The notes under the pieces were generated by a model that was not told the DNA's origin, made no database searches, and was given only the letters and a program-made list of their open reading frames with translations. Positions 42,216-50,548 of a stretch of DNA of 64,000 bases are shown piece by piece; position 1 is the stretch's first letter; each line of letters starts with the position of its first letter. The stretch comes from JADGGM01 sp035277485 (lineage in GTDB: Bacteria > Gemmatimonadota > Gemmatimonadetes > Gemmatimonadales > Gemmatimonadaceae). Both the position numbers and the translations under genes were made by a program. Location: positions 40,171 through 104,170 of the forward strand of contig DATEKK010000198.1 of NCBI GenBank assembly GCA_035277485.1, given 5' to 3'.

Positions 42216-43474
42216 GCGATGGCGAGCGCTTCGGGCGCTCCCTCAGCGACCGGCGTGTTGTCGGCGGCAGCGTCGGCGAGCTCGCGATCCTTTACGGCGC
42301 GGACGCGCTGCGAGAGACCGTATAGCCGGATGAAACCGGCGGCGTCGCTCTGCTGGTAGACGTCGTCTTCGCCGAACGTGACGAAGCGCTCGTCGTAGAG
42401 CGCGTGCTCGCTAGCGCGGCCCGCGACGGTGACGGTGCCCTTGAACAGGCGCAGCGTGATGGTGCCGGTGATGCGCTGCTGCGTGGTGTTGACGAACGCA
42501 TCGTACGCCTCGCGCTCGGTGGTCCACCAACGGCCCTCGTACACGAGATCGGCGTAGCGGGGTGCCAAGAGATCTTTCGCGGCGAGCGTACGGCGATCGA
42601 GCACGAGCTGCTCGAGCTCCGAGTGCGCCGTGTGGAGCAGGGTGCCGCCCGGCGTTTCGTAGACACCGCGCGACTTCATGCCCACGAGGCGATCTTCGAC
42701 GAGATCGATGCGGCCGACGCCATGGCGTCCGCCGATGGCGTTGAGGGTCTCGACGATGGCGGTGGGCGACAGCGATTCGCCGTTGACGGAGATCGGCGTA
42801 CCCGCGACGAAGCCGATCACGACGTCTTCCGGCGTGTTAGGCGCGACGGCCGGGTTGGTGGTGAGCAGGAAGAGATCGTCGGGCGGCACGGAGGCCGGGT
42901 TCTCGAGCACGCCGCCTTCGTGCGAGACGTGCCAGATGTTGCGGTCGCGCGAATAGATCTTGTCGCGCGTGGCGGCGACGGGCACGTGGTGCGCGGCAGC
43001 GTACGCGAGCGCGTCTTCGCGGCTTCGAATATTCCATTCGCGCCACGGCGCGATGACCGGCAGATCGGGCGCGAACGCCGCGTACGTCAGCTCGAAGCGG
43101 ACCTGGTCATTGCCTTTGCCGGTGCAACCGTGAGCGAGCGCATCCGCGTTCACGGCGCGCGCGACTTCCACCTGGCGCTTGGCGATGAGCGGGCGCGCCA
43201 TGGAAGTGCCGAGGAGGTATTTGCGTCCGTAGACGGCGCCTGCACGCAGCGTGGGCCAGACGTATTCGGTGACGAATTCGTGCCGCAGGTCTTCGACGTA
43301 GCACTCGGCCGCGCCGGATGCGATGGCTTTCTCGCGGACGCCGGCGAGCTCCTGGCCTTGGCCGATGTCGGCGGCGACGCAGATGACGCGCGCACCGTAG
43401 TGCTCGCGCAGCCACGGGACGATGATCGAGGTGTCGAGTCCACCCGAGTAGGCGAGGGCGATCGTGCGAATCAT
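42212..43474 (-). CDS. argG: Argininosuccinate synthase ArgG
   Basis: A 420-residue enzyme that joins citrulline and aspartate with ATP. It has the N-type ATP pyrophosphatase P-loop AYSGGLDTS at residues 8-16, the substrate motifs GCTGKGNDQVRFE and VGMKSRGVYETPGG, and the EGRWWTTEREA C-terminal block. Length and motifs are canonical. The gene is first in the argGH unit; a 27-base AT-rich inverted repeat upstream (43496-43522) is a candidate ArgR site. Confidence 0.96.
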   Translation of the reverse strand: MIRTIALAYSGGLDTSIIVPWLREHYGARVICVAADIGQGQELAGVREKAIASGAAECYVEDLRHEFVTEYVWPTLRAGAVYGRKYLLGTSMARPLIAKRQVEVARAVNADALAHGCTGKGNDQVRFELTYAAFAPDLPVIAPWREWNIRSREDALAYAAAHHVPVAATRDKIYSRDRNIWHVSHEGGVLENPASVPPDDLFLLTTNPAVAPNTPEDVVIGFVAGTPISVNGESLSPTAIVETLNAIGGRHGVGRIDLVEDRLVGMKSRGVYETPGGTLLHTAHSELEQLVLDRRTLAAKDLLAPRYADLVYEGRWWTTEREAYDAFVNTTQQRITGTITLRLFKGTVTVAGRASEHALYDERFVTFGEDDVYQQSDAAGFIRLYGLSQRVRAVKDRELADAAADNTPVAEGAPEALAIA

Positions 43475-43495
43475 GACGGCTCCGGCGGATCAGGA

Positions 43496-43522
43496 TAAAT
43501 ATGCTATGGCTCTGCATATTTA
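43496..43522. promoter_or_regulatory. Candidate ArgR operator upstream of argGH
   Basis: Perfect inverted repeat TAAATATGC (43496-43504) and GCATATTTA (43514-43522), 9-base spacer, ending 22 bases upstream of the argG start. It is AT-rich like known ARG boxes and shares the TGCATA half-site with the repeat upstream of argC. The link to ArgR is inference from position. Confidence 0.6.
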
Positions 43523-43581
43523 CTCTGACGGACGAGACCCGTCAAGACGTGTGATGCGCGCCGGTTTGCGCGCGGGTGCGG

Positions 43582-44037
43582 TCAGGTTTCGGCGAGGGCT
43601 TTGAGGCGGCGGATGACCTTCTCGCGCGCGGTGGCGGAGCGGCAGATGATGAGCACCGTGTCCTCGCCGCCGATCGTGCCGATGATTTCCGGCCACTCTT
43701 CGGCGTCGAGGGCTTCGCTGATCGGCTGGGCGCCGCTCCGGAGGGTGTGGAGCACGATGAGCTCCCCGACGCCGTCGATGTGGGTGAAGAAGTGGGGCAG
43801 GAGGGCGTCGAGGCGCGGCGACTCATCTTCGGTGGACGTCGCGACGGCGTAGCGCGCACCGCCGTCGGGCATCGGCACGCGGGCGATGCGCAGCTCGCGG
43901 AGGTCGCGCGAGAGCGTGGACTGTGTGACATCCCAGCCGCGGTGGAGCAGGAGCTTGCGCAGTTCTTCCTGGCTCTCCACGGGGCGTCCTTCGATGAGCT
44001 CGCGGATGGTGGCTTGTCGGTCGCGCTTGTTGGCCAT
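43582..44037 (-). CDS. argR: Arginine repressor ArgR
   Basis: A 151-residue ArgR: N-terminal winged helix (RDRQATIRELIEGRPVESQEELRKLLLHRGWDVTQSTLSRDLRELRIARV) and C-terminal hexamerisation and arginine-binding domain with GTIGGEDTVLIICRSA, whose GT-GGEDT motif binds arginine. ATG 44037 opens with ANKRDRQATIREL, the usual start. In the presence of arginine it represses biosynthetic operons; here it lies between argGH and argC-argB-argD, both likely targets. Confidence 0.95.
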   Translation of the reverse strand: MANKRDRQATIRELIEGRPVESQEELRKLLLHRGWDVTQSTLSRDLRELRIARVPMPDGGARYAVATSTEDESPRLDALLPHFFTHIDGVGELIVLHTLRSGAQPISEALDAEEWPEIIGTIGGEDTVLIICRSATAREKVIRRLKALAET

Positions 44038-44130
44038 GCCAGAGGATACAGCCGACCGGGCTCTGGCTGCCAGGGTCGCGCGGGCCATCGCGTGGCCGGC
44101 CGCCGGCATTGACAGCGCACCGATGCTTGT

Positions 44131-44153
44131 TTATGCATAGCTTGTGCATAAAG
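44131..44153. promoter_or_regulatory. Candidate ArgR operator overlapping the argC start
   Basis: Inverted repeat TTTATGCA (44131-44138) and TGCATAAA (44146-44153) with a 7-base spacer, covering the GTG start codon of argC at 44144. It shares TGCATA half-sites with the repeat upstream of argG. No ribosome site is evident before argC, so a short or absent leader controlled by this operator is possible. Confidence 0.55.
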
Positions 44154-45109
44154 TCTCTGTGGGTGTTCTCGGGGCGAGCGGCTACGCGGGGCGCGAGTTG
44201 TGCGCGCTCGTGGCGCGCCATCCCGGCGCCGAGCTGGCGTTTGCGAGCGCGAACGAGCAGCGGGGGGCCACGGTGCGTTTCGGCAATCGGCCGGTGACGT
44301 TCCTGGCGCACGACGACGCGCCGCTCGATCGCGCGCAGCTGGTGTTCAGCGCGCTGCCGCACGGGGCGTCCAAGCGCTGGGTGGATGCGGCGCACGCGGC
44401 GGGCGCGAAGGTGGTGGACCTGTCGGCGGACCTCCGGCCCGGCAGCGCGAGCGGCACGGCGGCGGTGCCGTACGGCCTAACGGAGCTGGCGCGCGAACAG
44501 GTGCGCGGCGCGAGCGTCGTGGCGAATCCGGGCTGCTACCCCACCGCGGTCCTCTTGGCGTTGTTGCCGTTGTTGGCGCGCGGGCTCATCGCGCCGGGCG
44601 GGTGCGTGAGCGTGGCGGCGGCGAGCGGGGTGACCGGCGCGGGCATCACGCCCCGCCAGGACCTCATGTTCGCCGAAGTGAGCGGCGACTACCGGCCGTA
44701 TGCGTTAGGCAACTCGCACCGGCATCTCGCCGAGATGCGGGCGGTGATGCGGGCGCTCGACTGCGACGCCGACCTCGTATTCACGCCTCATCTGTTGCCG
44801 GTGGCACGCGGCATTCTGGCGACGATCACGGTCCCGCTGGCGGAGCCCGTCGCGAATCCCCTCGACCTCTGGCGCGCGCACTATGCGTCCGAACCGTTCG
44901 TCGAGATCACGGACGAGGTGCCCGCGCTGCGCGATGTGGTGCACCGCAACGTGGCGCGCATCACGGCGCACGCGGCGGCCGGGGTGCGGCGCCCGACGGT
45001 GATCGTCGTGGCGGCCATCGACAATCTGGTGAAGGGTGCGGCCGGACAGGCCGTGCAGAACGGCAATCTGCTCGCGGGGCTGGACGAAGCGATGGGGTTG
45101 CCGGCGTGA
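44144..45109 (+). CDS. argC: N-acetyl-gamma-glutamyl-phosphate reductase ArgC
   Basis: A 321-residue NADPH-dependent reductase, third step of arginine synthesis. Seen: GVLGASGYAGRELCALVARHP (nucleotide binding), FSALPHGAS, the catalytic VVANPGCYPTAVLLALLPL with Cys, and the catalytic-His region GNSHRHLAEM. GTG 44144 is used; GTG 44159 would also give a complete fold. First gene of the plus-strand arginine operon; argB follows through a TGATG overlap. Confidence 0.95.
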   Translation: MHKVSVGVLGASGYAGRELCALVARHPGAELAFASANEQRGATVRFGNRPVTFLAHDDAPLDRAQLVFSALPHGASKRWVDAAHAAGAKVVDLSADLRPGSASGTAAVPYGLTELAREQVRGASVVANPGCYPTAVLLALLPLLARGLIAPGGCVSVAAASGVTGAGITPRQDLMFAEVSGDYRPYALGNSHRHLAEMRAVMRALDCDADLVFTPHLLPVARGILATITVPLAEPVANPLDLWRAHYASEPFVEITDEVPALRDVVHRNVARITAHAAAGVRRPTVIVVAAIDNLVKGAAGQAVQNGNLLAGLDEAMGLPA

Positions 45110-45879
45110 TGCAGGTGATCAAGTTCGGCGGCCGCGCACAAGACGATCCGCGGCTGCCGGCGGTGATGCATGCGGCGTGGCGGGCGGCGCCGGCGTCGCA
45201 GTGCCTTGTGCACGGCGGCGGCGATCAGGTGTCGGCGCTGCAGCGCACCCTGGGCACGCCGGTCGAGTTCGTGCGGGGGCGGCGCGTGACGCGCGAGGCG
45301 GACATCCAGACGATCCGGATGGCGCTCTCGGGCGGCGTGAACAAGGAGCTCGTTGCGCGCCTAACGGCAGCGGGTGTTCCGGCGATCGGGTTGTCGGGCG
45401 AGGACGCCGGCTTGTTAGGCGCGCGGCGTGTGGGCGACGCGGATCTCGGCATGGTGGGCGAGCCGGCGTGGGTCGATGTGGCGCTGCTGCGCTACGTGAT
45501 GGCGGGGTCGTATCTGCCGGTGGTGTCGCCGCTGGCGCGCGATCTGGATGCGGCGGCCGGTGTGTCGCGCGCCCTCAACGTGAACGGCGACGACGCAGCG
45601 GCGGCGATCGCCGTCGCGCTCGAGGCGGACGAGTTGGTGTTCGTGTCCGACGTGCCGGGCGTGAAGGGAGCGAACGGCGTGGTGATCCCGCAGCTCGACG
45701 CCGATGAGGCGTCGGCGGCAATGTCCGATGGGACCGCGACCGGAGGAATGGTCGCGAAACTCGGCGCGGCGATGGCGGCGATGGAGCGCGGCGTGACGCG
45801 CGTGCGCATCGGCGACCTCGACGCGCTTCTCGATCCGGCGCGGGGCACGGTGCTCGCGCCATCACGGAGCCTGGTGTGA
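45109..45879 (+). CDS. argB: Acetylglutamate kinase ArgB
   Basis: A 256-residue amino-acid kinase phosphorylating N-acetylglutamate. Seen: VIKFGGRAQDDP at the N-terminus, LVHGGGDQVSALQ, VRGRRVTREADIQTIRMALSGGVNKELVARL, LNVNGDDAAAAIAVALEAD, VSDVPGVKG and GGMVAKLGAA near the end. It is a short form without the arginine-binding N-terminal helix, so probably not feedback-inhibited in the hexameric way (inference). ATG 45109 overlaps the argC stop as TGATG. Confidence 0.93.
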   Translation: MQVIKFGGRAQDDPRLPAVMHAAWRAAPASQCLVHGGGDQVSALQRTLGTPVEFVRGRRVTREADIQTIRMALSGGVNKELVARLTAAGVPAIGLSGEDAGLLGARRVGDADLGMVGEPAWVDVALLRYVMAGSYLPVVSPLARDLDAAAGVSRALNVNGDDAAAAIAVALEADELVFVSDVPGVKGANGVVIPQLDADEASAAMSDGTATGGMVAKLGAAMAAMERGVTRVRIGDLDALLDPARGTVLAPSRSLV

Positions 45880-47093
45880 CTGCACTCCCCCTCTCTGTCG
45901 CGACCATCACGCCGGAGCCGGCTCCGGCGATCGCGCCCGACGCGCTGCTCGGGCTCTATCGGCGTCCATCGATCGAGCTCGTGCGCGGATCGGGGGTGCA
46001 CGTATTCGACGCGGACGACCGTGCGTATCTCGATTTCACGAGCGGCATCGGCGTCAATGCGTTAGGCTACGGCGACGATGGCATCGCGCAGACGATGCGC
46101 GATGCGGCGTCGACCGGACTGCTGCACACGTCGAACCTCTATCACACGCGGCCGGCGGCGCGGCTGGCGGCCGAGCTGGCGCGGCTGTCATTGCTCGATC
46201 GCGCGTTCTTCTGCAATTCGGGCGCGGAGGCGAACGAGGGCGCGTTCAAGTTCGCGCGCCGGTGGGCGCGCGAGGTGGGCGGCGCCGCGAAGCACGAGAT
46301 TCTCGCCGTGCGCGGCGCGTTCCATGGCCGCCTCTTTGCGACGCTCGCGGCGACCGACCGGCCCAAGTACCGCGCGCCGTTTCGTCCATTGGCGGGCGGC
46401 GTGTCGGTGGCTGAGCGCGATCTCAAGACGCTCGAGCACATCCTGGACGGCGAGAGCGTCGCGGCGCTCATCATCGAAGTCGTGCAGGGCGAGGGCGGCG
46501 TGCGGGTGTTGGACGCCGACTATCTGCGCGACGTGCGCGACCTCACGCGCGCACGCAAGGTGGCCCTCATCTGCGACGAGATCCAGTGCGGGTTAGGCCG
46601 CACGGGTTGGATGTTCGCATACCAGCGCGCGGGCATCGTGCCGGACGTGGTCACGTTGGCCAAGCCGCTGGCGGGCGGGCTGCCGATGGGTGCGGTGCTG
46701 ATGACGTCGGAGATCGCGGGCGCGATCCGCTCGGGCGACCACGGGACGACGTTCGGCGGCGGCCCCTTCGTGGCATCGGTGGCGTTGCACGTGCTCGAGC
46801 GGTTAGGCGATCCGGCGCTGCTGGCGCACGTGGCCGAGACCGGGACGTGGTTAGGCGAGCAGCTGGCGGGGCTGGCCGCGCGCTCGGGGCGGGTGCGCGC
46901 GGTGCGCGGCATCGGGTTCATGTGGGGCATCGATGTCATGCAGCCCGCGGCAGAAACGGTGGCCAAAGCGCTCGACGCGGGTCTGCTCGTGTGCTCCGCC
47001 GGCGACTTCACGGTGCGGCTGCTGCCGCCGCTCGTGGCGACGCGCGCCGAGCTCGCCGAGGGGTTGTCGCTCCTCGAGGCGGCGTTGCGGTGA
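45876..47093 (+). CDS. argD: Acetylornithine aminotransferase ArgD
   Basis: A 405-residue PLP-dependent class III aminotransferase converting N-acetylglutamate semialdehyde to N-acetylornithine. Seen: YLDFTSGIGVNALGYGDDGI, FFCNSGAEANEGAFKFARRW, RGAFHGRLFATL, LICDEIQCGLGRTG and VVTLAKPLAGGLPMGAV with the PLP-binding Lys. GTG 45876 overlaps the argB stop (GTGA) and the GNAT gene overlaps its own stop, so the whole operon is coupled. It might also serve lysine synthesis as in related enzymes. Confidence 0.93.
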   Translation: MTALPLSVATITPEPAPAIAPDALLGLYRRPSIELVRGSGVHVFDADDRAYLDFTSGIGVNALGYGDDGIAQTMRDAASTGLLHTSNLYHTRPAARLAAELARLSLLDRAFFCNSGAEANEGAFKFARRWAREVGGAAKHEILAVRGAFHGRLFATLAATDRPKYRAPFRPLAGGVSVAERDLKTLEHILDGESVAALIIEVVQGEGGVRVLDADYLRDVRDLTRARKVALICDEIQCGLGRTGWMFAYQRAGIVPDVVTLAKPLAGGLPMGAVLMTSEIAGAIRSGDHGTTFGGGPFVASVALHVLERLGDPALLAHVAETGTWLGEQLAGLAARSGRVRAVRGIGFMWGIDVMQPAAETVAKALDAGLLVCSAGDFTVRLLPPLVATRAELAEGLSLLEAALR

Positions 47094-47584
47094 GCGACGT
47101 GTTCCAGGTTCGGCCGGCCTGCGCGTCGGATGTGCACGGGATCGCGGCGCTGGTCAACGGATACGCCGCGCAGGCGGTCATGCTGCCGCGGAGCGCCGAG
47201 TCGATCGCGCTGGCGTTGGATGATTTCGTCGTGGCCGCCGACTGCCACGGACGCGTGGTGGCCTGCGGCGCGCTCAAGCAGTATTCGCCGTCGTTAGCGG
47301 AGGTGGCCTCGGTGGCAGTGTCGCCGGAGGCGCACGGGCACGGCGTCGGGCGCGCCATCGTCGCGGCGGTCGAAGAGCTGGCGCGCATACGCGGAGTCGA
47401 AGAAATCTTTGCGCTCACGCTCACGCCGGGATTCTTCGAGGCCGTGGGCTACGCCGTGGACGACCGTGCGCGATATCCCGAGAAACTGCGGCGGGACTGC
47501 GCCACGTGCGCGCGCCGGTCGTCGTGCCGCGAAGTGTGCGTGTCGCGGACGTTGGTGGCGGAGGTCATCGACGCCGCTGCGTAA
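47090..47584 (+). CDS. argA: GNAT N-acetyltransferase, short N-acetylglutamate synthase type
   Basis: A 164-residue GNAT enzyme: FQVRPACASDVHGIAALVNGYAAQAVMLPRS, ACGALKQYSPSLAEVASVAVSPEAHGHGVGRAIV (acetyl-CoA loop), and EEIFALTLTPGFFEAVGYA. The C-terminus DCATCARRSSCREVCV is a Cys-rich stretch seen in short N-acetylglutamate synthases. It is coupled to argD by GTGA, so synthesis of N-acetylglutamate, the first step of the pathway, is the natural role. No argJ, argE or argF is in the window; those steps must be encoded elsewhere. Confidence 0.82.
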   Translation: MSDVFQVRPACASDVHGIAALVNGYAAQAVMLPRSAESIALALDDFVVAADCHGRVVACGALKQYSPSLAEVASVAVSPEAHGHGVGRAIVAAVEELARIRGVEEIFALTLTPGFFEAVGYAVDDRARYPEKLRRDCATCARRSSCREVCVSRTLVAEVIDAAA

Positions 47585-47668
47585 GGCACGCACGCTCAAG
47601 CACGCGCTTTGTGTCCCTTCACGTTAGACAAACCGTGTACCGGTGCGCCGCGCGTTCACCGGTGACGC

Positions 47669-47819
47669 GTGCTTGCGTTCGCCTGTCTGACGCACGGTAG
47701 CGTTCGGCTGGCCATTTTCGTAGACCTGGGTTCGGCATTTGCCGAAGCGCGACGCCATGACATCTTCACAAGTGCGACGCACACCCAGGTGCTGCCGATC
47801 AGCTTAGGTTTTCGATTCC
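47669..47819 (+). pseudogene. Truncated C-terminal copy of an outer-membrane barrel gene
   Basis: Residues read here (FVDLGSAFAEARRHDIFTSATHTQVLPISLGFRF) match the last strands of the two intact barrel genes that follow (AAFVEARWHDVFTSGKDVQMVPVSVGLRF; TFAEIRWHDIFTTGTSTQMLPISVGVTF). The rest of the protein is missing, no stop codon closes it, and the frame runs on into the next gene's signal peptide. It looks like the remnant of a third tandem copy. The stretch 47585-47668 holds nothing I can name. Confidence 0.65.
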
Positions 47820-47857
47820 AGGAAAGGACACCGTTCACTTCAACCGGGAACGTGCAC

Positions 47858-48442
47858 ATGAAATCATCTTGGTCAGCGCTCGTCGTGATCGCTGGGCTCA
47901 TGGTGACCGCGGGTGCGTCGGCATCGCACGCCCAAATATCGAGCCCGATCGGGTTCGGGTTGGTTGGCGGGTCATCGTCGCCGGCGGGGCCGCTGTCGGA
48001 CTTGGCGAAATCCGGTTGGCACGCGGGCGCGTTCCTCGAGCTCAACTTGCCTGTGGTGCCTGTCGGCTTTCGGTTAGAAGGCGCGTGGCATCAGTTTCAC
48101 GACAAACCAATCGCGGGAGGCGGCGGTAGTACAGGTGCGCGCATCGAAGCGGGCACGCTCAACGCGACGTATACGTTGTTGCCGCTGCCGATCATCAAGC
48201 CGTATTTGATCGGCGGTGTGGGCGAATACAACGTGCGACTCACGACTCCGGTCGTCGCGCTGCCGGGAGGAGGAACGACAGGCGGGACGACGACGCAAAC
48301 GAAGACCGGTATGAATGTCGGCGCCGGCGTACGTGTGCAGCTCGGAGGTTTCGCGGCGTTCGTCGAAGCGAGGTGGCACGACGTTTTCACGAGCGGGAAG
48401 GACGTGCAGATGGTACCAGTGAGCGTCGGCTTGCGGTTCTAG
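47858..48442 (+). CDS. Outer-membrane beta-barrel protein (copy 1)
   Basis: A 194-residue secreted protein: signal peptide MKSSWSALVVIAGLMVTAGASASHAQ, then an eight-strand barrel pattern of alternating residues (GFGLVGGSSSPAGPLSDLAKSGWHAGAFLEL, PVGFRLEGAWHQF, YLIGGVGEYNVRL, MNVGAGVRVQLGGFAAFVEARWHDVF) ending in Phe, the outer-membrane insertion signal. A Gly/Thr-rich loop (LPGGGTTGGTTTQTKTG) is extra compared with its paralogue. ATG 47858 is chosen because it begins the signal peptide; the upstream open frame is the remnant above. Confidence 0.8.
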   Translation: MKSSWSALVVIAGLMVTAGASASHAQISSPIGFGLVGGSSSPAGPLSDLAKSGWHAGAFLELNLPVVPVGFRLEGAWHQFHDKPIAGGGGSTGARIEAGTLNATYTLLPLPIIKPYLIGGVGEYNVRLTTPVVALPGGGTTGGTTTQTKTGMNVGAGVRVQLGGFAAFVEARWHDVFTSGKDVQMVPVSVGLRF

Positions 48443-48549
48443 AAGCGCACGCATCTTGCGCGTGGCGAACGAGCCGGTGAGGGTTGGACATGCATCGTCG
48501 CGACCAGGAGGCGGTCGTACAGACGCAGGCATCTAACAGGGAGCGTTGC

Positions 48550-49107
48550 ATGAGACGCATGGTGTGGAGTGTGATCGCGGCCATTCTGTCACTGACCGTC
48601 GCCGTGCCGGCGTCGGCGCAGCTGGCTTCGAGTCCCGCGCGATTCGGCATCGTGGGCGGCGGGACGTTTCCGGTGGGCAATCTCTCGGATGTCGCGTCGT
48701 CGGGATGGCACGCGGGTGCGCTCGTCGATCTCGGTCTTCCCCTGGTGCCGCTCGGCTTTCGTGTGGAAGGGGCGTGGCATCAGTTAGGCACCAAGGACAC
48801 GCCTAACGGAATTTCACCGTCCGAGAAGGCACGCGTGATCGCGGTGACGTTGAACGCCACGTACGCCTTCGGCCCGCAGCCGCTGATCAAGCCGTACCTC
48901 ATCGGCGGTGTCGGCGGGTACAACGTCAAGTTCGAACCGTCGGACGCCGACTCGTTTTCGGAGACGCGCTTCGGCATCAATTTGGGAGCAGGGCTTCGCG
49001 TGCAGCTCACCGGGTTCTCGACCTTCGCCGAAATCCGCTGGCACGACATCTTCACGACCGGTACGAGCACGCAGATGCTGCCGATCAGCGTCGGCGTCAC
49101 GTTCTAA
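48550..49107 (+). CDS. Outer-membrane beta-barrel protein (copy 2)
   Basis: A 185-residue paralogue of the preceding gene: signal peptide MRRMVWSVIAAILSLTVAVPASAQ, FGIVGGGTFPVGNLSDVASSGWHAGALVDLGLPLVPLGFRVEGAWHQL, KPYLIGGVGGYNVKF, FGINLGAGLRVQLTGFSTFAEIRWHDIFTTG, and a terminal Phe. Roughly half of the residues are shared with copy 1. Such small barrels are OmpA/OmpX-like in size; their role is unknown. ATG 48550 is preferred to 48484. Confidence 0.8.
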   Translation: MRRMVWSVIAAILSLTVAVPASAQLASSPARFGIVGGGTFPVGNLSDVASSGWHAGALVDLGLPLVPLGFRVEGAWHQLGTKDTPNGISPSEKARVIAVTLNATYAFGPQPLIKPYLIGGVGGYNVKFEPSDADSFSETRFGINLGAGLRVQLTGFSTFAEIRWHDIFTTGTSTQMLPISVGVTF

Positions 49108-49119
49108 CGGACGTGCGCC

Positions 49120-49731
49120 ATGGCCCGTGAGAGGCCGCGCACGCGCAGCGCGCTCACGGCATTGGACGAGGCGCGGTTCGGCCCGGGGAAGACGTTGAAT
49201 CTCCGGGCCGTTCTGCCCACACCCACGCAGGCAACAGCTCGGGCGGAATCCTGGCTGCGTCAGAAGCAGGTAGAGCGCGCCGGCGACGTCCTCGTGATCA
49301 CGGGGCGCGGCAATCAGAGCGTGGCCGGCGTATCGGTGGTGCGCCAGGCGGTGCTCGCGCTTTTGCACACGCTTCGTCGCCGCGGTGTGGTGAGTGCGGT
49401 GCGCGAGCACACCGCCGGCTCGTTCGTCGTGACGCTCGCGCCGCTTTCATCGCTGCGCTCAGCGCCGTCGCGCCGCAAGCATCCGGCACATACAGAGGCC
49501 GCCGATCCGAGAACGCTGGCCGGTTTGTCGCGCGAGACGAAACGGCTGTTGCGGTCTGTCGCGCTCTGTTCGCTGGAATCGCTCGGCGTGCGGGACCCCG
49601 AGGCGTTCGTCGAGCGCGAGATGCTCGCGCAGCTCTCGCATCTCGGCGCGACCGTTCGCGAGGGGCCGATGCGAGAAGAGCGTCTGCGCAACGCGCTGCT
49701 CGTGGTGCTGGACGAGCTCCGGCACCAATGA
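49120..49731 (+). CDS. Smr-like domain protein
   Basis: A 203-residue basic protein. Residues about 25-110 resemble a Smr domain: TLNLRAVLPTPTQATARAESWLRQKQ, DVLVITGRGNQSVAGVSVVRQAVLALLHTLRRRGVV, the first strand plus the ITGRGxxS motif of Smr nucleases. The canonical first motif LDLHG is LNLRA, so nuclease activity is doubtful. The C-terminal 80 residues are helical and unassigned. It starts 12 bases after the barrel gene. Confidence 0.55.
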   Translation: MARERPRTRSALTALDEARFGPGKTLNLRAVLPTPTQATARAESWLRQKQVERAGDVLVITGRGNQSVAGVSVVRQAVLALLHTLRRRGVVSAVREHTAGSFVVTLAPLSSLRSAPSRRKHPAHTEAADPRTLAGLSRETKRLLRSVALCSLESLGVRDPEAFVEREMLAQLSHLGATVREGPMREERLRNALLVVLDELRHQ

Positions 49732-49820
49732 GTTGCTCCGGCTTTTGATCGACGGCGACGTTTGGTTAAGTTCCGCCGTTCCCGCGTCGACCCGATGATC
49801 CCTGCCCTGCGCGACTTTCT

Positions 49821-50453
49821 TTGAGCGATTTTCTGCAGTTCGCGCTGATCACCTTCACGTCGGTCCTGTTCATCGTCGACCCGATCGCGGTGATTCCGAC
49901 GTATCTGGTGATCACGCGAAACGAGACGCCCGCGCAGCGGCGAACGACGGCAACGCGAGCGACGATCGCCGCAGCGGTGCTCATGATCGTGTTCGGGATT
50001 GCGGGCCGGCTCATTTTCCGAATGTTCGGCATCACGCTGCCGGCCTTTCGCATCGCCGGCGGACTCATTCTGTGGTACGTCGCGATGGACATGCTGCGCG
50101 GGCAGCGCAGCACGCAGGAGAGCAGCACAGAGATCGCGGAAGGTGCGGAGAAGGAGGACGTCGCGCTCACGCCATTGGCGATGCCAATGTTGGCCGGCCC
50201 CGGTGCGATTTCGACCGTGATGGTGCTGTCCAATCAGGCGCGGTCCGTGCCGGAAGCGGTGGTGGTATACGGGTCGGTCGTGCTGACGGCGATGCTGTCC
50301 TGGGGCGCTCTTCGGTTAGGCGAGCGCTTGGTCGTCTTTCTCGGCCAGACCGGTATCCGCGTGATGACGCGGATCATGGGCCTGTTGCTGGCCGCTGTTG
50401 CGGTGCAGTTCGTGGTGACTGGCGCCCGGGACGCGTTCCTGTCGCACGGGTAG
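49821..50453 (+). CDS. MarC-family integral membrane protein
   Basis: A 210-residue protein with six predicted membrane helices of the MarC/YhgN family: FALITFTSVLFIVDPIAVIPTYLVIT at the N-terminus, FRIAGGLILWYVAMDML, LTPLAMPMLAGPGAISTVMVL (the family hallmark) and a final RIMGLLLAAVAVQFVVTG. Despite its name the family is not shown to cause antibiotic resistance; transport has been suggested. A TTG at 49821 is the best start, since the first helix follows within five residues. Confidence 0.85.
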   Translation: MSDFLQFALITFTSVLFIVDPIAVIPTYLVITRNETPAQRRTTATRATIAAAVLMIVFGIAGRLIFRMFGITLPAFRIAGGLILWYVAMDMLRGQRSTQESSTEIAEGAEKEDVALTPLAMPMLAGPGAISTVMVLSNQARSVPEAVVVYGSVVLTAMLSWGALRLGERLVVFLGQTGIRVMTRIMGLLLAAVAVQFVVTGARDAFLSHG

Positions 50454-50548
50454 AGCGTGACTCGCACCAGCAACGTTTCGCGCGCTGCATGCGTAGCCGG
50501 GTCGAATGCATCGATGACTCGAGTCAATACTCACTGAACCCCAACATC

